Source: Hemerocallis citrina
Taxonomy: Eukaryota; Streptophyta; Magnoliopsida; Asparagales; Asphodelaceae
Direction: 5' to 3'
Assembly: GCA_017893485.1 (NCBI GenBank)
Contig: JACEHZ010000198.1
Span: 992,001 to 1,056,000, forward strand
Length of the DNA: 64,000 bases
Shown here: one piece after another, positions 21,688 to 31,225 of the stretch
How positions within the stretch are numbered: position 1 is the stretch's first letter
Layout of the letters: each line of letters starts with the position of its first letter
Position numbers and translations under genes: made by a program
Notes under the pieces: model-generated
Told to the model about the DNA's origin: nothing
Database searches by the model: none
What the model saw: the letters and a program-made list of their open reading frames with translations, nothing else

Positions 21688-22072
21688 GAGGGCGGCTTCC
21701 TTCAGTCTGAGATGAGAGGAGTGTTTCTGTAACGGTCTTTGTTTGTTTCCCCATAACCCAATAAAGGAGCATGAATAAGGAATTCATTTCACTCTTCGCT
21801 CTGGTTGATAGTGTAAGGAATGATGAAGGGAGTGTGGTTCGGCCCTGTCGGTCCGTGAGGGATCGGCGTGGGGCGTTGTGAGGTCCCCCGGGCCTGAGGT
21901 TGAGTCGGATCTACCGAGGAGTCGGGGATGATACCGGGGTGAAGACTTGGGTGTCGATCCCCTCGTCCGGTATTAGGTCGGATCTGCCGAGGCATTTGGA
22001 GTATAATACAAAGAGATTTCATTCGTATAAGGTAGGGAGGGCTGCTAAAACGGCCATTTACATACGAAAGCT
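21688..22072. other. junction between antisense gene and gag-pro, pol missing
   Basis: This is where a Tat element would begin its several-kilobase reverse transcriptase/RNase H/integrase region. Only about 385 bp of non-coding sequence is present. Confidence 0.6.
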
Positions 22073-24385
22073 TTACAAAAGATTTACTTCTAGCCCAGTT
22101 AGAACCTGTGCTCGTCCCTCAAGGAGCCTCACTAGGTGCTTGGCGTCAAATGGGAATTCCTCCAGCTCGACGGCGGGTCCGGGAGCAGGGCCGTCCCTTT
22201 CTGGTTTGATCTCGACGGCGTCGAGGGGGAACACCCCTCCCCCGACGGTGGTCATGTAGCACGATCGCGCTGCTTCTTGGCTACCTCGGACGATGCCGAT
22301 GCCTTGCGGGGTGGGAAATTTGAGTTTCAGATGGTAAGCCGACGGCACTGCTTGGAGGGAGCATAGTCCGGGTCGGCCGAGTATGGCGTTGTAAGCCGCC
22401 TTGACATTGACCACCATGAAGTCCATAGACTCGGTCCTCTTGACGGGAGCCGATCCTGCGGTAACGTCGAGGGTAACAATCCCTTCTATCACGACAGGGA
22501 TGCCGGAGAACCCATGCAAGGTGTATCCGGCCGGCTTGAGTTTGCCTCTAGGTAGTTTGAGATTCTCGAAGGCTTCGAGGAAAAGGATATTAACCGAGTT
22601 GTCGCTGTCGACGAGGATTCGGCGAACTTCACAATTAGCCATGTGGAGGCTAATGACAAGGGCATCGCAGTGGGGCAGGCGAACGCCTTCGAGGTCCTCT
22701 CCTGAGAATGAGACCGGCATTGGCTGTAGCTTGGGCGAGGGGTTGTTTTGGACAGCGTTCACCTCTCGGACGAAGGCTTTTCGGGAAGTATTCGATTCTC
22801 CTCCCATTGGCCCTCCGTGGACACAGTGCAAGATGAATGGCGTATCCGTGGCTCCCTCGGACTCGGGATCCCGACCCTGGATGCGGTTCGGAGTAGGGTT
22901 CGGAGGCGAGAGCCTCCGGTTCCTAGTATCTCGCCGATCCCGTGGGACTTCTCGGGTGAATTCTCGGAGGTACCCCCTGGAGATGAGTTCCTCAATCTCG
23001 TCTTTCAGGGCCCGGCATTGGTCGGTTTCGTGCCCATGATCTCTGTGAAAGCGGCAGTAGAAGCGCTGATCTCAGTTCTTGCTGTTGTTAGGTCCGGGAG
23101 GTAGTCGAACAATGCCTTTGTCTTCGATTTCTAAGAGGATGGCGGACACGTTATGTGTCAAGGGAGTGTACCTCTCGAAGCGGGGGACCGGCAGGATCTT
23201 TTTTATGGCCCCCGCGTCCCTCGGAGCCTTCTTTGATGGTTCGACTTCTTCGGCCTTCCGCTTTCCCTTCCCGGTGGCCTCCCTAGCATCTTCGGGGCTA
23301 AGGGCCTCTTCTGCCCTGATGTATTTCTCGACCCTGTTGAGGAGGTCGGGAAAGTCGACGGGGGGTCTCTTCGCCAGAGAAGCTTTCAGCTGTCCATGAC
23401 GGACGTTGTGCCGAAATGCCGCAGAGGCGACGCCTGGATCAAGAGAGGAGACCGACCTTGCCTCCGCGGTAAACCTCCGGACGAACACTCTGAGTGACTC
23501 TCCTTCTATCTGTATGAGCCCAAGTAAAGAGGCGCTGGTCCTTTCCGCCTTCCGGCTGGTGACGAAGTGGGCAAGAAAATTGCCCTCTAGCTGGTCGAAG
23601 GAGTAAATGGAGCCGGGGGTGAGTTTCGAGAACCATTCACGAGCCGGACCCCGAAGTGTGGCGGGGAAGGCTCGGCATAGCAGGGGATCCGAGGCGCTGT
23701 GAATCATCATGAGGGTTTTGAAACCCTCCATGTGATCAGCGGGATCTCCCTCGCCGTCGTAGGTCTCGAATTGAGGTGGTCAGAAATTCCTGGGTATTTC
23801 TGCTTGGAGGATGGGGGCGGAGAAGGGAGGTCGGACAGGTCTGTACCCCTGGGCCGCTCGTTGGTCACTGTCTCCTATATGATCGAGGCGATCCTCTATT
23901 TCTTGGAGGCGCCTTAGGAGTACGCCATCGTCTTCTGGCTGGATTGTTGAAGGGCGCGACACGCTGGCCTCGGCATCCGATCCGGTTTGGGAGTTGAGGG
24001 CTTCCTCCCTGGGGGCCCTTCGGAGGGCCCCGAGAATTTCTCTCTGGAAGTCTTGGAACTCCTTGTGAGTGACGGGGGCTCCCTCGACCCTGTTTGGTCG
24101 GTCTGAAGGTTGTCTTCCTATGCGGCTGAGTGCTGGCCTCCGTCCCTCGGGCTGCTGTCTTGGATGGTTCGGGGCCGGGTTGGAAGCGGCCCTTCCCCTG
24201 CTGCGGCTAATCTGTCGGTTGACGATTACTCCCCGGAGGTCGGGCTGGACTTGACGGGTGACGCTCCTTTGGGACCCCTGATGGGGAGCCCTGTGTTTTG
24301 AAGTGTGTGGACCGGCGTTAGCAGTTGGTGGGGGCGAGTCCCGTCGGTTGACTGAGGAAGCAGCCCCCTTGCCCTTGGAGGCCAT
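22073..24385 (-). pseudogene. Tat-type gag-protease frame with two nonsense codons
   Basis: A single minus-strand frame runs from ATG at 24385 to a stop at 22073 but is cut by in-frame TGA codons at 23780-23782 and 23072-23074. In order: a basic, Pro/Arg-rich N-terminus; a Retrotrans_gag capsid domain (AREWFSKLTPGSIYSFDQL, about 23660); a Cys/His zinc-binding motif (YCRFHRDHGHETDQC) just after the second stop; then an aspartic protease-like domain with ILVDSDNSVNIL. The protease usually has D-S/T-G; here the glycine is replaced by Asp, so activity is doubtful. The frame ends where pol should begin. Helper proteins from a complete relative would be needed for mobility. Confidence 0.85.
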
Positions 24386-24443
24386 GAGAGTTCGGCTGTC
24401 GAGGTGCCTTGATGGTCGTGCTCGGGTCGACTTCTGAAGCAGT

Positions 24444-24463
24444 GTTCCCACAGACGGCGCCAA
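24444..24463 (-). promoter_or_regulatory. primer binding site of the Tat-type element
   Basis: On the minus strand TTGGCGCCGTCTGTGGGAAC follows the 5' LTR by about two bases. TGGCGCCG is the usual start of primer sites in Tat/Athila elements. I did not assign the tRNA. Confidence 0.7.
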
Positions 24464-24465
24464 CC

Positions 24466-25257
24466 TGATGCGGTTTATTTCTGGGAGACGTGTGGATGCA
24501 CCAGGTGTGAGTTCGGACTCGATTTGTATTTGATGGAGAAAGCTGCTCGTCTGACGACCCTCGGTTGACCGGGCGGAACCTGCGATGGGCTCGGAGGGAG
24601 GTGGAGGCCTCGGCTCGGATCAGAGGGTTCGGATCCGAGGTCTTGTGTACCTGCAGACGGTCCTGAAACACCGGGGTTTATCCCCGTGGCGGACCCTTCG
24701 ACGATCTAGTCAGTCTCTGTGAGAGAGTAGCAATAACTAGGAGAATTTAAGTGGCAAAGGATTGATCACCTCAAAAGGTGGGTGAGGGTCTAGTATTTAT
24801 AGAGAATTCCAACCGGGTTTGGATCCGCTTGGGGGCCGGGTCTGAACCCGAAAGCCCATGGGCCTGACGTGGGAGAAGGCCCAGGGGGTTTAGGGCTGAC
24901 GTGGCAGTACCAGGAGTGGTATAGGGCTGACGCGGCAAAGCCCTTGGTGGTATTTGGAGCTGACATGGCAGATCATGGGGCTTCTGTGCTTCTGGGAGAA
25001 TCTGGGGGCGTAGGGTGTGCCAAGTCATCTTCATTCAACACCAGGATGGGCGGACGGCCCGGAGGGCTGTCGTGGATCGGAGGCCGAGGGCCATCGGTCT
25101 CATCGGATACGAGGAGAACAGATCTGTGGGGGTGAACTTGAGGTTCGGCGCCGACCCTGTAGTGGCTCGAAGCCGAACTAGACTGATGTTTCTACCATTT
25201 TGAGTGATAGTTGTATTGGGCCATGGTTGGGCCCCAGGCCATTTTTACCCTACCACA
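24466..25257 (-). repeat. Tat-type element 5' LTR (792 bp)
   Basis: Ends TG...CA and is nearly identical to 15578-16337 except for about nine substitutions and an extra 32 bp between CTGACGTGG repeats. On the minus strand it precedes the primer binding site. Confidence 0.92.
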
Positions 25258-25373
25258 ACTAGTAACCATTTGGTAAGTTATTATTGCCTGTTCACTATTT
25301 TAATTGTAATTATTCAAAAACTTGTGTTCAGAATGCCGCTGGATTAATAACTCACATATTAATTATTGTGCAG

Positions 25374-26145
25374 GGACTACACTAATCCTTATCTGCCTGT
25401 GAACCTATCTGCAATTGAGGGAATCTTACAGGTGGGTTTGTGGGTTTGGGTTTTAAGGACATCAAATTATCTTCTTGTTCTTCATTATTGTTTTTTTTCA
25501 CACAAATTATTTATTATCCACCCTACGCTAGGCTCCGATGGAAAGAAAAAGGAGCCTGAAAGTAATGTGCTTCTTGCTTCTGTGGAGAATATGCAATATG
25601 CGGTAACAGTTGATGTCATTCACACCGTAAGTGTTTGTTCTTGTTCACCTTGTTTTTGTTTCATTTTTTTAAGTGTAGGTGAATAATTATCTTTGCAATT
25701 TACAGGTCTTTTCAGCACTTGGTACTGTCCAAAAAATTGCAATGTTTGAGAAGAATGGTGGGATGCAAGCACTAATCCAGTATCCTGGTAAGCAGGAAAC
25801 CTTATTTTGTATTTTAGTTTCTGGAGATGCTTTGCACTAGGTTTGAAATATGTGATGCTTAATTTTCTTGTTTTCTTCTAGATAGGAATCGTTCTTTGGT
25901 TCTTCTAATTGATTTGTGCCGTATTTTTGATACTTCTTTTTTACTTAGATAGATAGATGGGCCTGCCTAGTTTTTCTCTAATAAGTCCATGCTTATAGCT
26001 GGCTTATGGTTGCCATCCTCTTTTATTTACAGATGTGACCACTGCAGCAGTTGCTAAAGAAGCTCTAGAGGGACATTGCATCTATGATGGTGGCTACTGT
26101 AAGCTTCATCTGTCATACTCTCGTCATACTGATCTCAATGTAAAG
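25374..26145 (+). pseudogene. captured polypyrimidine tract-binding protein exons (PTBP3-like)
   Basis: Four exon-like segments with GT-AG borders: 25374-25431, 25532-25626, 25706-25787 and 26033-26145. They encode DYTNPYLPVN, GKKKEPESNVLLASVENMQY, VFSALGTVQKIAMFEKNGG with QALIQYP, and VAKEALEGHCIYDGGYCKLH with LSYSRHTDLNVK. Sequence and order match an RRM and its upstream linker in plant PTB homologues of the PTBP3 type, nuclear splicing regulators that bind pyrimidine-rich RNA. Exons 2 to 4 join in frame without stops; the joint between exons 1 and 2 is out of phase as I place it. The rest of the gene is absent. It lies inside CACTA A, to the right of the nested Tat element. Introns are kept, so capture was at DNA level. 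Confidence 0.88.
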
Positions 26146-26812
26146 GTATAAATATGAATTAATGTTATCGAGAAGAAAATAGAAGCATAGAAACTTTAAA
26201 CTGGAACCTTAACAATAAAATGATCGGTAAAGGCACTTAATAAAAAATGATTCTCATCGTATTTTTTAAGGCTATCTAGTGTGCATCTTCTTCATATATG
26301 TTATGGTTTCAGAGCACTGATTTGAACTTCTCTGTAAAGTTTGATTGTGAACTTGACAATGTATTCATCAACTAGATGTCCGCTCAAAGCTTCAGTGTGA
26401 TGGTGTGCTCATGCAACTTCTGAAGGTTCTTCAAGATAATGGGTTGGGACCATCTTTCTTACAGAGTTGAGCCCACTTCTTTTCTAAAGTTTAGTCTAGA
26501 CTTGATGTTTAAACCTATTGTTCATTTAGCTGCTTAACATACATATGCTTGGCTCGTTGGGTAGGAATCACTCAACTTAAAATTAAAATCATTTTTACTT
26601 ATGGATATAGATATCATGTTTTTAAGCATATTCCATCACTTGTGTTTAACTTAATGTGCTTGGTAGGTTATGTCAATTAGTGAGTCATCAAGATTGTGTG
26701 CTTCCTTGAAGAAAGAAAGTGTACCTGTCAGGAGGCTTATTGTCAACCAATTTGTGCTCTTTTTTTCTTTTGTTTGACAAATTGATGATGAAATATTTAT
26801 GTTTTTCTACAG
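26146..26812. other. CACTA A intron-like spacer
   Basis: AT-rich sequence after the PTB donor site (AAG/GTATAA), ending at TTTTTCTACAG, a good acceptor. No coding content was recognised. Confidence 0.4.
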
Positions 26813-26941
26813 GGCCAACGCATTTCATCGGTTTCCAGTCACGCACATACGCTAGGGCAAAATAACAATGGAATTGGAAGCAACACCGGGCTACACGAGG
26901 ACTCCCCTACTGTAGTTTGTCGGATTTGGACTTTTTTTTAA
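26813..26941 (+). pseudogene. terminal exon of CACTA A
   Basis: An open frame of 42 codons follows the acceptor and stops at TAA (26939-26941). From about 26866 it is homologous to the terminal exon of B (AATTGGAAGCAACA, then CACGAGG...ACTCCCCTACTG), though in a different frame. It opens in phase 0, matching the phase-0 end of the last PTB exon, so a PTB-CACTA fusion frame is possible. Confidence 0.4.
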
Positions 26942-27224
26942 ATTTTTTGTAGGATTCATATCTATGTTTTGTAATAACTAACTATTGTACAAAATATACA
27001 TTTGACACTCATTGTATGACAGTTTATATGTGTTACATATTTTGTTTTCTATTGAGTTGTTTTTTGTGATGTGTGACTTTTGGTTGTTGATTATGATGTT
27101 ATTATTGATTTTTAAGATTTAAGCATTTAAATTTAATATGATTACATGTATTTGTAATATGTGATTAATTACTGGTTCTTTCAATCGAAAATTTTATGAT
27201 GAAAGACCGAAAAAAAAAATCAGA

Positions 27225-27641
27225 CCTATCACGGCGTTTACCAAGAAACGCCGCTATAGATACTACTGCTCTAAAAAATAATACCCTCTATTGTGGCGCC
27301 TGGCAAGCGCTGTTGTAGGGTACTGATTTAAATACCATGATGCTAGCTAATATTCAATACAAGCTATCGCGGCGCTTTTGGAACGCCACTATAGCTCAAT
27401 TTTTTTAAAACCATGAAACGAAAATGCACCTATAACAGCGGTTTCGCAACACCGTTATAGATGGACACCCTATAGCGGCGGCTTCGATAAATGCCGTGGT
27501 AGCCCATATAGCTACAACGATGCACGCTGTAACGGCATTTTCAGTGGCGATTTCAAAAGCGCCGTTATGGGCTACAACGGCGCCAAAAAATGCCGCGATA
27601 GCCTTGTAAAAGCGCCGCTATAGCCCGTGCATTTTGTAGTG
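27225..27641. repeat. CACTA A 3' subterminal repeats
   Basis: Motifs such as CACGGCGTTTACC, CGCGGCGCTTTTGGAACGCC and AAAAGCGCCGCTATAGCCCG run to the TAGTG terminus, collinear with 13860-14254. Confidence 0.85.
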
Positions 27642-27848
27642 AGAGATGAAGTTTTCGTGTTGGGTGAGAGATGTTGTAACTTGGAGTACTATAATTTCCA
27701 GTTGTGTGGTCTACGAAATGTTTCAGCAGGCCTTGGCTCTGGTTCCAAATTTCGTTTGTAATGAGCGAGCAGAGAAACTTTTGTTGCATTCAAGCGTTGG
27801 GTTATGAAACTGGGGTTAAGCGATGATCCATTAGAATAGACTTACTAA
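27642..27848 (+). pseudogene. PPR-repeat protein pseudogene, fragment 2
   Basis: Immediately right of CACTA A the translation gives RDVVTWSTIISS and then EMFQQALAL, the most conserved part of a PPR motif. It follows logically from the SKCG block left of the element, so the CACTA inserted into one PPR gene. Stops appear within 100 bp. A PIF/Harbinger MITE cuts it at 27848. Confidence 0.75.
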
Positions 27849-28585
27849 GAGCATCTGTAGTCGTTGGCCAAATTTCCAAAATTTGAAAATTTTGACCAAA
27901 AACAAGTTGTAGTCGTTTCCTAGATTCCCAAATTTTGGGTTTTGAGGAACAGTGCCATTCTATATTTGAGAGAAAATATAGAAATTTTCCAAGTATAGAA
28001 ATCGAAAGATCAAGTTTCGTCCGTGCACCAATTTCTCCGAAAAAATGATCGGATGCAATATGATTTTTCGTCCCACAATTTTTTTTAAAAAAAAAATCTC
28101 GGATGCTAAATGATTTTTCGTCGCACAATTTTTCAGAATGGGAAGTATCGGACGATGAATTATTTTTCATCGGAAAATTAAAATTAAAAAAAAATATCGT
28201 ACAGGTGATCATGTTTTGTCTGTGGAGAAAATTTCTCAATCACCGAAAAACACTTTATAGAACTAAGCCTATAAAATTTATTATGGGTACATTTTAGGAT
28301 ATAATTGATATTTAACTAAAAATTAAGATATAATTAAGATTTAATTAAGATTAATTTAAGATTTAATTAAAATTCTTAATTATAAAAAAGTTTCGGAACG
28401 GATTTTATCTCCCGTTCGTGCTTTTTTTTTAATTTATAATTTCGGATGGGATTTCATCTCCCTTTCATGCATTTTTTGGGTTTCAAACTCAAATTTTGAG
28501 TCTCAACGGCTACAACTTCAACTCAAAATTTCTATTTCTAAATGTCAAATTTGAAAATTTTGAGTCTAAACGACTACAGATGCTC
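27849..28585. mobile_element. PIF/Harbinger (Tourist-like) MITE, 737 bp
   Basis: Ends are GAGCATCTGTAGTCGTT and AACGACTACAGATGCTC, a perfect 17-bp inverted repeat. TAA stands on both sides (27846-27848 and 28586-28588), the standard PIF/Harbinger target duplication. The interior is AT-rich with repeated TTTTTCGTC / CGGATG motifs and no transposase. Confidence 0.9.
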
Positions 28586-28831
28586 TAATGAAGGTTTAAA
28601 GCTTATGATTCAGTCTTGTCCTTTAAATGGGATTGGGTTTTCAAATTCTGATGTAATGGATGTACATGGTTGCACTATTGCGGGATACCTCAATCTTGGA
28701 AAAGAGCTTCACGCGATATTGATGAAGCAAGGGTTGTTTCCTTGCACCATCATAGGGAACTCCCTCGTTGATATAAACGCTAAGAATGAGCCAGTCAGCA
28801 GGTCGATTCTTGGCACCATCTTGGAACACAA
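28586..28831 (+). pseudogene. PPR-repeat protein pseudogene, fragment 3
   Basis: Encodes LNLGKELHAILMKQGLFP, then IIGNSLVDINAKNEPVSRSI, a textbook PLS-class PPR block (LG.ELHA...K.GL....GNSLVDMYAK). The open frame runs to the hAT insertion at 28831. Confidence 0.8.
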
Positions 28832-28879
28832 CAGGGTCGGCCCAAGGCCCAAGCGACCAAAGCAAGGGCTTTAGGCCTC

Positions 28880-28883
<4 letters not shown>

Positions 28884-28938
<55 letters not shown>
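28884..28938. repeat. (TA)n microsatellite in the hAT element
   Basis: About 55 bp of AT dinucleotides close to the left hAT end. Confidence 0.95.
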
Positions 28939-28941
<3 letters not shown>

Positions 28942-29250
28942 CCTATCGCCTCCTCACCTGTCTGGCTGTTTCTTTGGTTTCCAATAAATATTGCATCTTT
29001 GGTTTTCCAGAAAGGCCTCTTGGAGTCTTAGAGAGCCTCTTTGGTTTCCCAATTCCAAAAAGTTAAATGACTCTCTGACTCTCTCTCCCAAGTCCCGACT
29101 TCCTCTCCCTTCTCAGGCTTCTCTCTCCTCGACGCTTGCCACTTAGCCAGCCTCGCCCTCGGCCTTTTCTTTCCCTGTCGTCTTCTAATCCTCGCTGATT
29201 CTCCGTCGAGCCTCACCACCGAACCATCAGTGACTCGCCTGTGCCTTCCC

Positions 29251-29567
29251 ATCTCTGAGATCGCAGAGGATCTCGGCCTCAGCGCCAAGCACTACGATCT
29301 GTACGGAAAGTACAAGGCTAAGGTAATAAGACAAAATTAGAGAGACCCATGTCATCAAAATTGGATTTTTTTTGGGGGGGAGGGGGGTGTTGTGTTGATT
29401 TGGGTTTATGTTTGCAGGTGCTTTTGTCGGTATTGGATGAGATTCAAGGAAGGGAAGATGGGTATTATGTGGTGGTGGGTGGGATTATGCCGATGCCGTT
29501 GGGGGAGGGGAAGAGTACCACCACTGTTGGGTTGTGTCAAGCACTTGGTGCTTTTCTTGATAAAAAG
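29251..29567 (+). pseudogene. captured formate-tetrahydrofolate ligase (FTHFS) exons
   Basis: Two exons with GT-AG borders: 29251-29322 ([24 protein letters not shown]) and 29418-29567 ([20 protein letters not shown], then [30 protein letters not shown]). These match the N-terminal region of plant 10-formyltetrahydrofolate synthetase, the one-carbon enzyme that ligates formate to tetrahydrofolate using ATP; the GEGKSTTT nucleotide-binding loop is intact. The usual first residues are only partly recognisable and everything after the second exon is missing, so this is a fragment. The intron is kept (29323-29417), so it was taken as DNA by the hAT element. Confidence 0.85.
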
Positions 29568-30176
29568 GTGAGTTTTTGTTGTATTAATTTTTTTTTTTAA
29601 AGAAAATTTGTTTAAGGTTAGTTCGTTAGAGTATAACCATGTGGTTTTAGTTTGATGTGGTATACCATGTAGTGCATTTTATTTATTTCTGGCTAATTTA
29701 GTGGAATATACGTGAAAGTTAAACTACTTTTTTTTTCTTGTAAGATATCTTGATCTGCATTTTGCTATCTAGCACTGTCTGATGTGTTTTTAAATATGTA
29801 ATAGAAGATGCGGAGAACTAAGTTACTTTTGCTTTCATATCCCTATTTTCTCTTGTCCAAAAGTCTCAAACTTTGGATTGGAGAGGCTTCAAGTTAGTTG
29901 TAGACGACAAAATGTGGATGAGGGTGTTTGAGAATAAAATGTAGTGAACTTTTGGGTATGTTTTGATTAGCATTGTTATTTGGAAATATCTTGATGGGTG
30001 TTTTACTAGGTATTATCTGGGTGAGGTGTATGTTTGCTAAGTGTTCAGACTATGGAATTGGGCTAGTGGCATGTAGTAGAGAATATTATTAATTTTAACA
30101 AAATATTATTATAAGCTTTTCAATTGCCTCATTTCAGAGTTCGCTTTAGGCCTCAATAAGTGTTTGGCTGGCCCTG

Positions 30177-30405
30177 AAACACAATGATATATTGGCTTTA
30201 CAACATTTCACTCAACTCCATGGAGATTCTGCTAAAAATATATATATTTAAAAGCCTCCATGGAAATAGTGGAAATGATTTATCCCCTGATTTATTTTCG
30301 ATATTCTCCTCAATTCAAGCTTGTTCTGAAACTGCATTGCTTCAAGACGTATAAAAACTTGTATGCGGTCAGATCAGGCTTCAACCAATTTTTCCGCCCG
30401 TTAGT
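30177..30405 (+). pseudogene. PPR-repeat protein pseudogene, fragment 4
   Basis: After the hAT element the frame gives DILALQHFTQLHGDSA and, after a small disrupted zone, PDLFSIFSSIQACSETALLQ, then KNLYAVRSGFNQFF in a shifted frame. This is again typical PPR content (FS.IQACS..ALL..GK.LHA..RSGF). The relic fades at about 30405. Confidence 0.65.
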
Positions 30406-30638
30406 GTAGCTACAGTGCCCGCTAAAAATATATAATAAAACACAAGGCAATTCAAAAGAAAGCTATCAAGTGGCTCTCCTTCAATTGGAAGAAAATCAAC
30501 GGTTCAGATTTATGCTCTTAAAAGACATTATTCCCCCCGTTAGTGTAGCTACAATGCCCGTTACTGTAGCTACAATAGCCACATTCAGATTTATACTTTA
30601 TGTTGTGTGAAGTAGTTAATATTTGTTTGGGTTTTAAA
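30406..30638. other. AT-rich sequence with a repeated GTAGCTACA motif
   Basis: CCGTTAGTGTAGCTACA occurs at about 30408 and 30538, and a CCGTTACTGTAGCTACA variant near 30558, bracketing about 150 bp. This may be a small repeat or MITE relic in the PPR pseudogene. Confidence 0.35.
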
Positions 30639-30784
30639 ATTAATTAACCTTTAATCCCTACTTTTAATTAATTAAGAAAAGACTAATTAAAATCACACTA
30701 ATCTTAATTAAGAAAAGCTTTAATTGTTGTGGTTTAATTAGTCTTTTCTTAATTAATTAAAATTTAGGGATTAAAAGTTAATTA
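30639..30784. repeat. 146-bp AT-rich palindrome (hairpin)
   Basis: Two arms of about 51 bp, the left containing TTAATCCCTACTTTTAATTA and the right its near-perfect reverse complement, flank a spacer of about 45 bp. This could be a foldback MITE core. Confidence 0.8.
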
Positions 30785-31167
30785 GTTTCAATCTAATTAA
30801 GCTTAATTAACTCATCCAAAACATTAGGAATTAAGCTTAAATAAAATTAATTAATCCCTAATTTTGGATTAACTTCATGTAAAACAAAAAATTAAAAAGT
30901 GTTTTAAACCGTGGGTATAGGAAAGCAAGAGGTGTCGTTAAAACCTATACCAATGGATACGAAATCGTGGATATAACACCAAGGTTTCGTCCAACAGGTG
31001 AAATAACCGTCGTTATAGAATGCCGTGGGTATAGCTCATTATTGACTACGGAAAAATATGTCCGTCGGTATAAGTTTAACGGGCTATACCTACGGTTTTT
31101 TGCCTTTTACCCACAGATTTTTGCTGTCACTATATGTCAAATTCCTTGTAGGTACAACGTCAAATTC

Positions 31168-31173
<6 letters not shown>
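30785..31173. repeat. possible relic of a terminal-repeat-rich DNA transposon
   Basis: Between 30910 and 31110 there are several variants of CCGTGGGTATAG, CCGTCGGTATAA and GGCTATACC in both orientations, similar in style to CACTA subterminal arrays but a different motif. No CACTA terminus was found, so borders are unknown. Confidence 0.35.

Positions 31174-31221
<48 letters not shown>
31174..31221. repeat. (TA)n microsatellite
   Basis: AT dinucleotides adjoin the left end of the foldback composite. Confidence 0.95.

Positions 31222-31225
<4 letters not shown>

Larger units (their letters stand above)
15578..25257 (-). mobile_element. Tat-type Ty3/gypsy element, complete ends, no pol
   Basis: Two LTRs (15578-16337 and 24466-25257) start TG and end CA and are flanked by the 5-bp repeat ACTAG (15573-15577 and 25258-25262). 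The element reads on the minus strand: 5' LTR on the right, then primer site, gag-protease, an antisense (plus-strand) multi-exon gene, a tandem-repeat block, the purine tract and the 3' LTR. An antisense extra gene between pol and 3' LTR is known from Tat-lineage elements such as Retand, RIRE2 and Grande. Reverse transcriptase, RNase H and integrase are absent, so it is non-autonomous. The LTRs differ by about nine substitutions plus a 32-bp indel, meaning recent insertion. Confidence 0.9.
3717..27641 (+). mobile_element. CACTA (En/Spm) element A, 23.9 kb, with nested insertions
   Basis: The left end is CACTACAAATCGCAAGGCCT at 3717 and the right end is ...TTTTGTAGTG at 27641, both diagnostic CACTA termini. 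The 3-bp repeat AGA is found at 3714-3716 and 27642-27644, the expected TSD length. Both ends carry dense subterminal copies of CGGCGTTT and GCCGCTATAG type motifs. The element is interrupted by a MITE plus CACTA B (6353-14392) and a Tat-type LTR element (15578-25257); without these it is about 6.2 kb. It has no intact transposase. It carries PTB exons (25374-26145) and a short terminal exon (26813-26941). Non-autonomous. Confidence 0.85.
28832..30176. mobile_element. hAT-type element, 1345 bp, carrying an FTHFS fragment
   Basis: Left end CAGGGTCGGCCCAAGG; the reverse complement of the right end is CAGGGCCAGCCAAACA, imperfect hAT-like inverted repeats. The 8 bp before (GAACACAA, 28824-28831) and after (AAACACAA, 30177-30184) match at 7 of 8, the hAT target-duplication length. 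The PPR reading resumes across it (ILEHN then DILALQHFTQLHG), which independently fixes the borders. No transposase remains; two formyltetrahydrofolate synthetase exons lie inside. Confidence 0.75.

Noticed and set aside
22136..23606. Several plus-strand ORFs of 66-212 codons
   Set aside because: Shadows of the minus-strand gag-protease frame, which contains recognisable capsid, zinc and protease motifs.
15578..25257. An autonomous gypsy element
   Set aside because: No RT, RNase H or integrase motif was found on either strand between the LTRs.
29251..29567. Functional FTHFS gene
   Set aside because: Only two exons near the N-terminus are present and the segment is enclosed by hAT ends within 1.3 kb.
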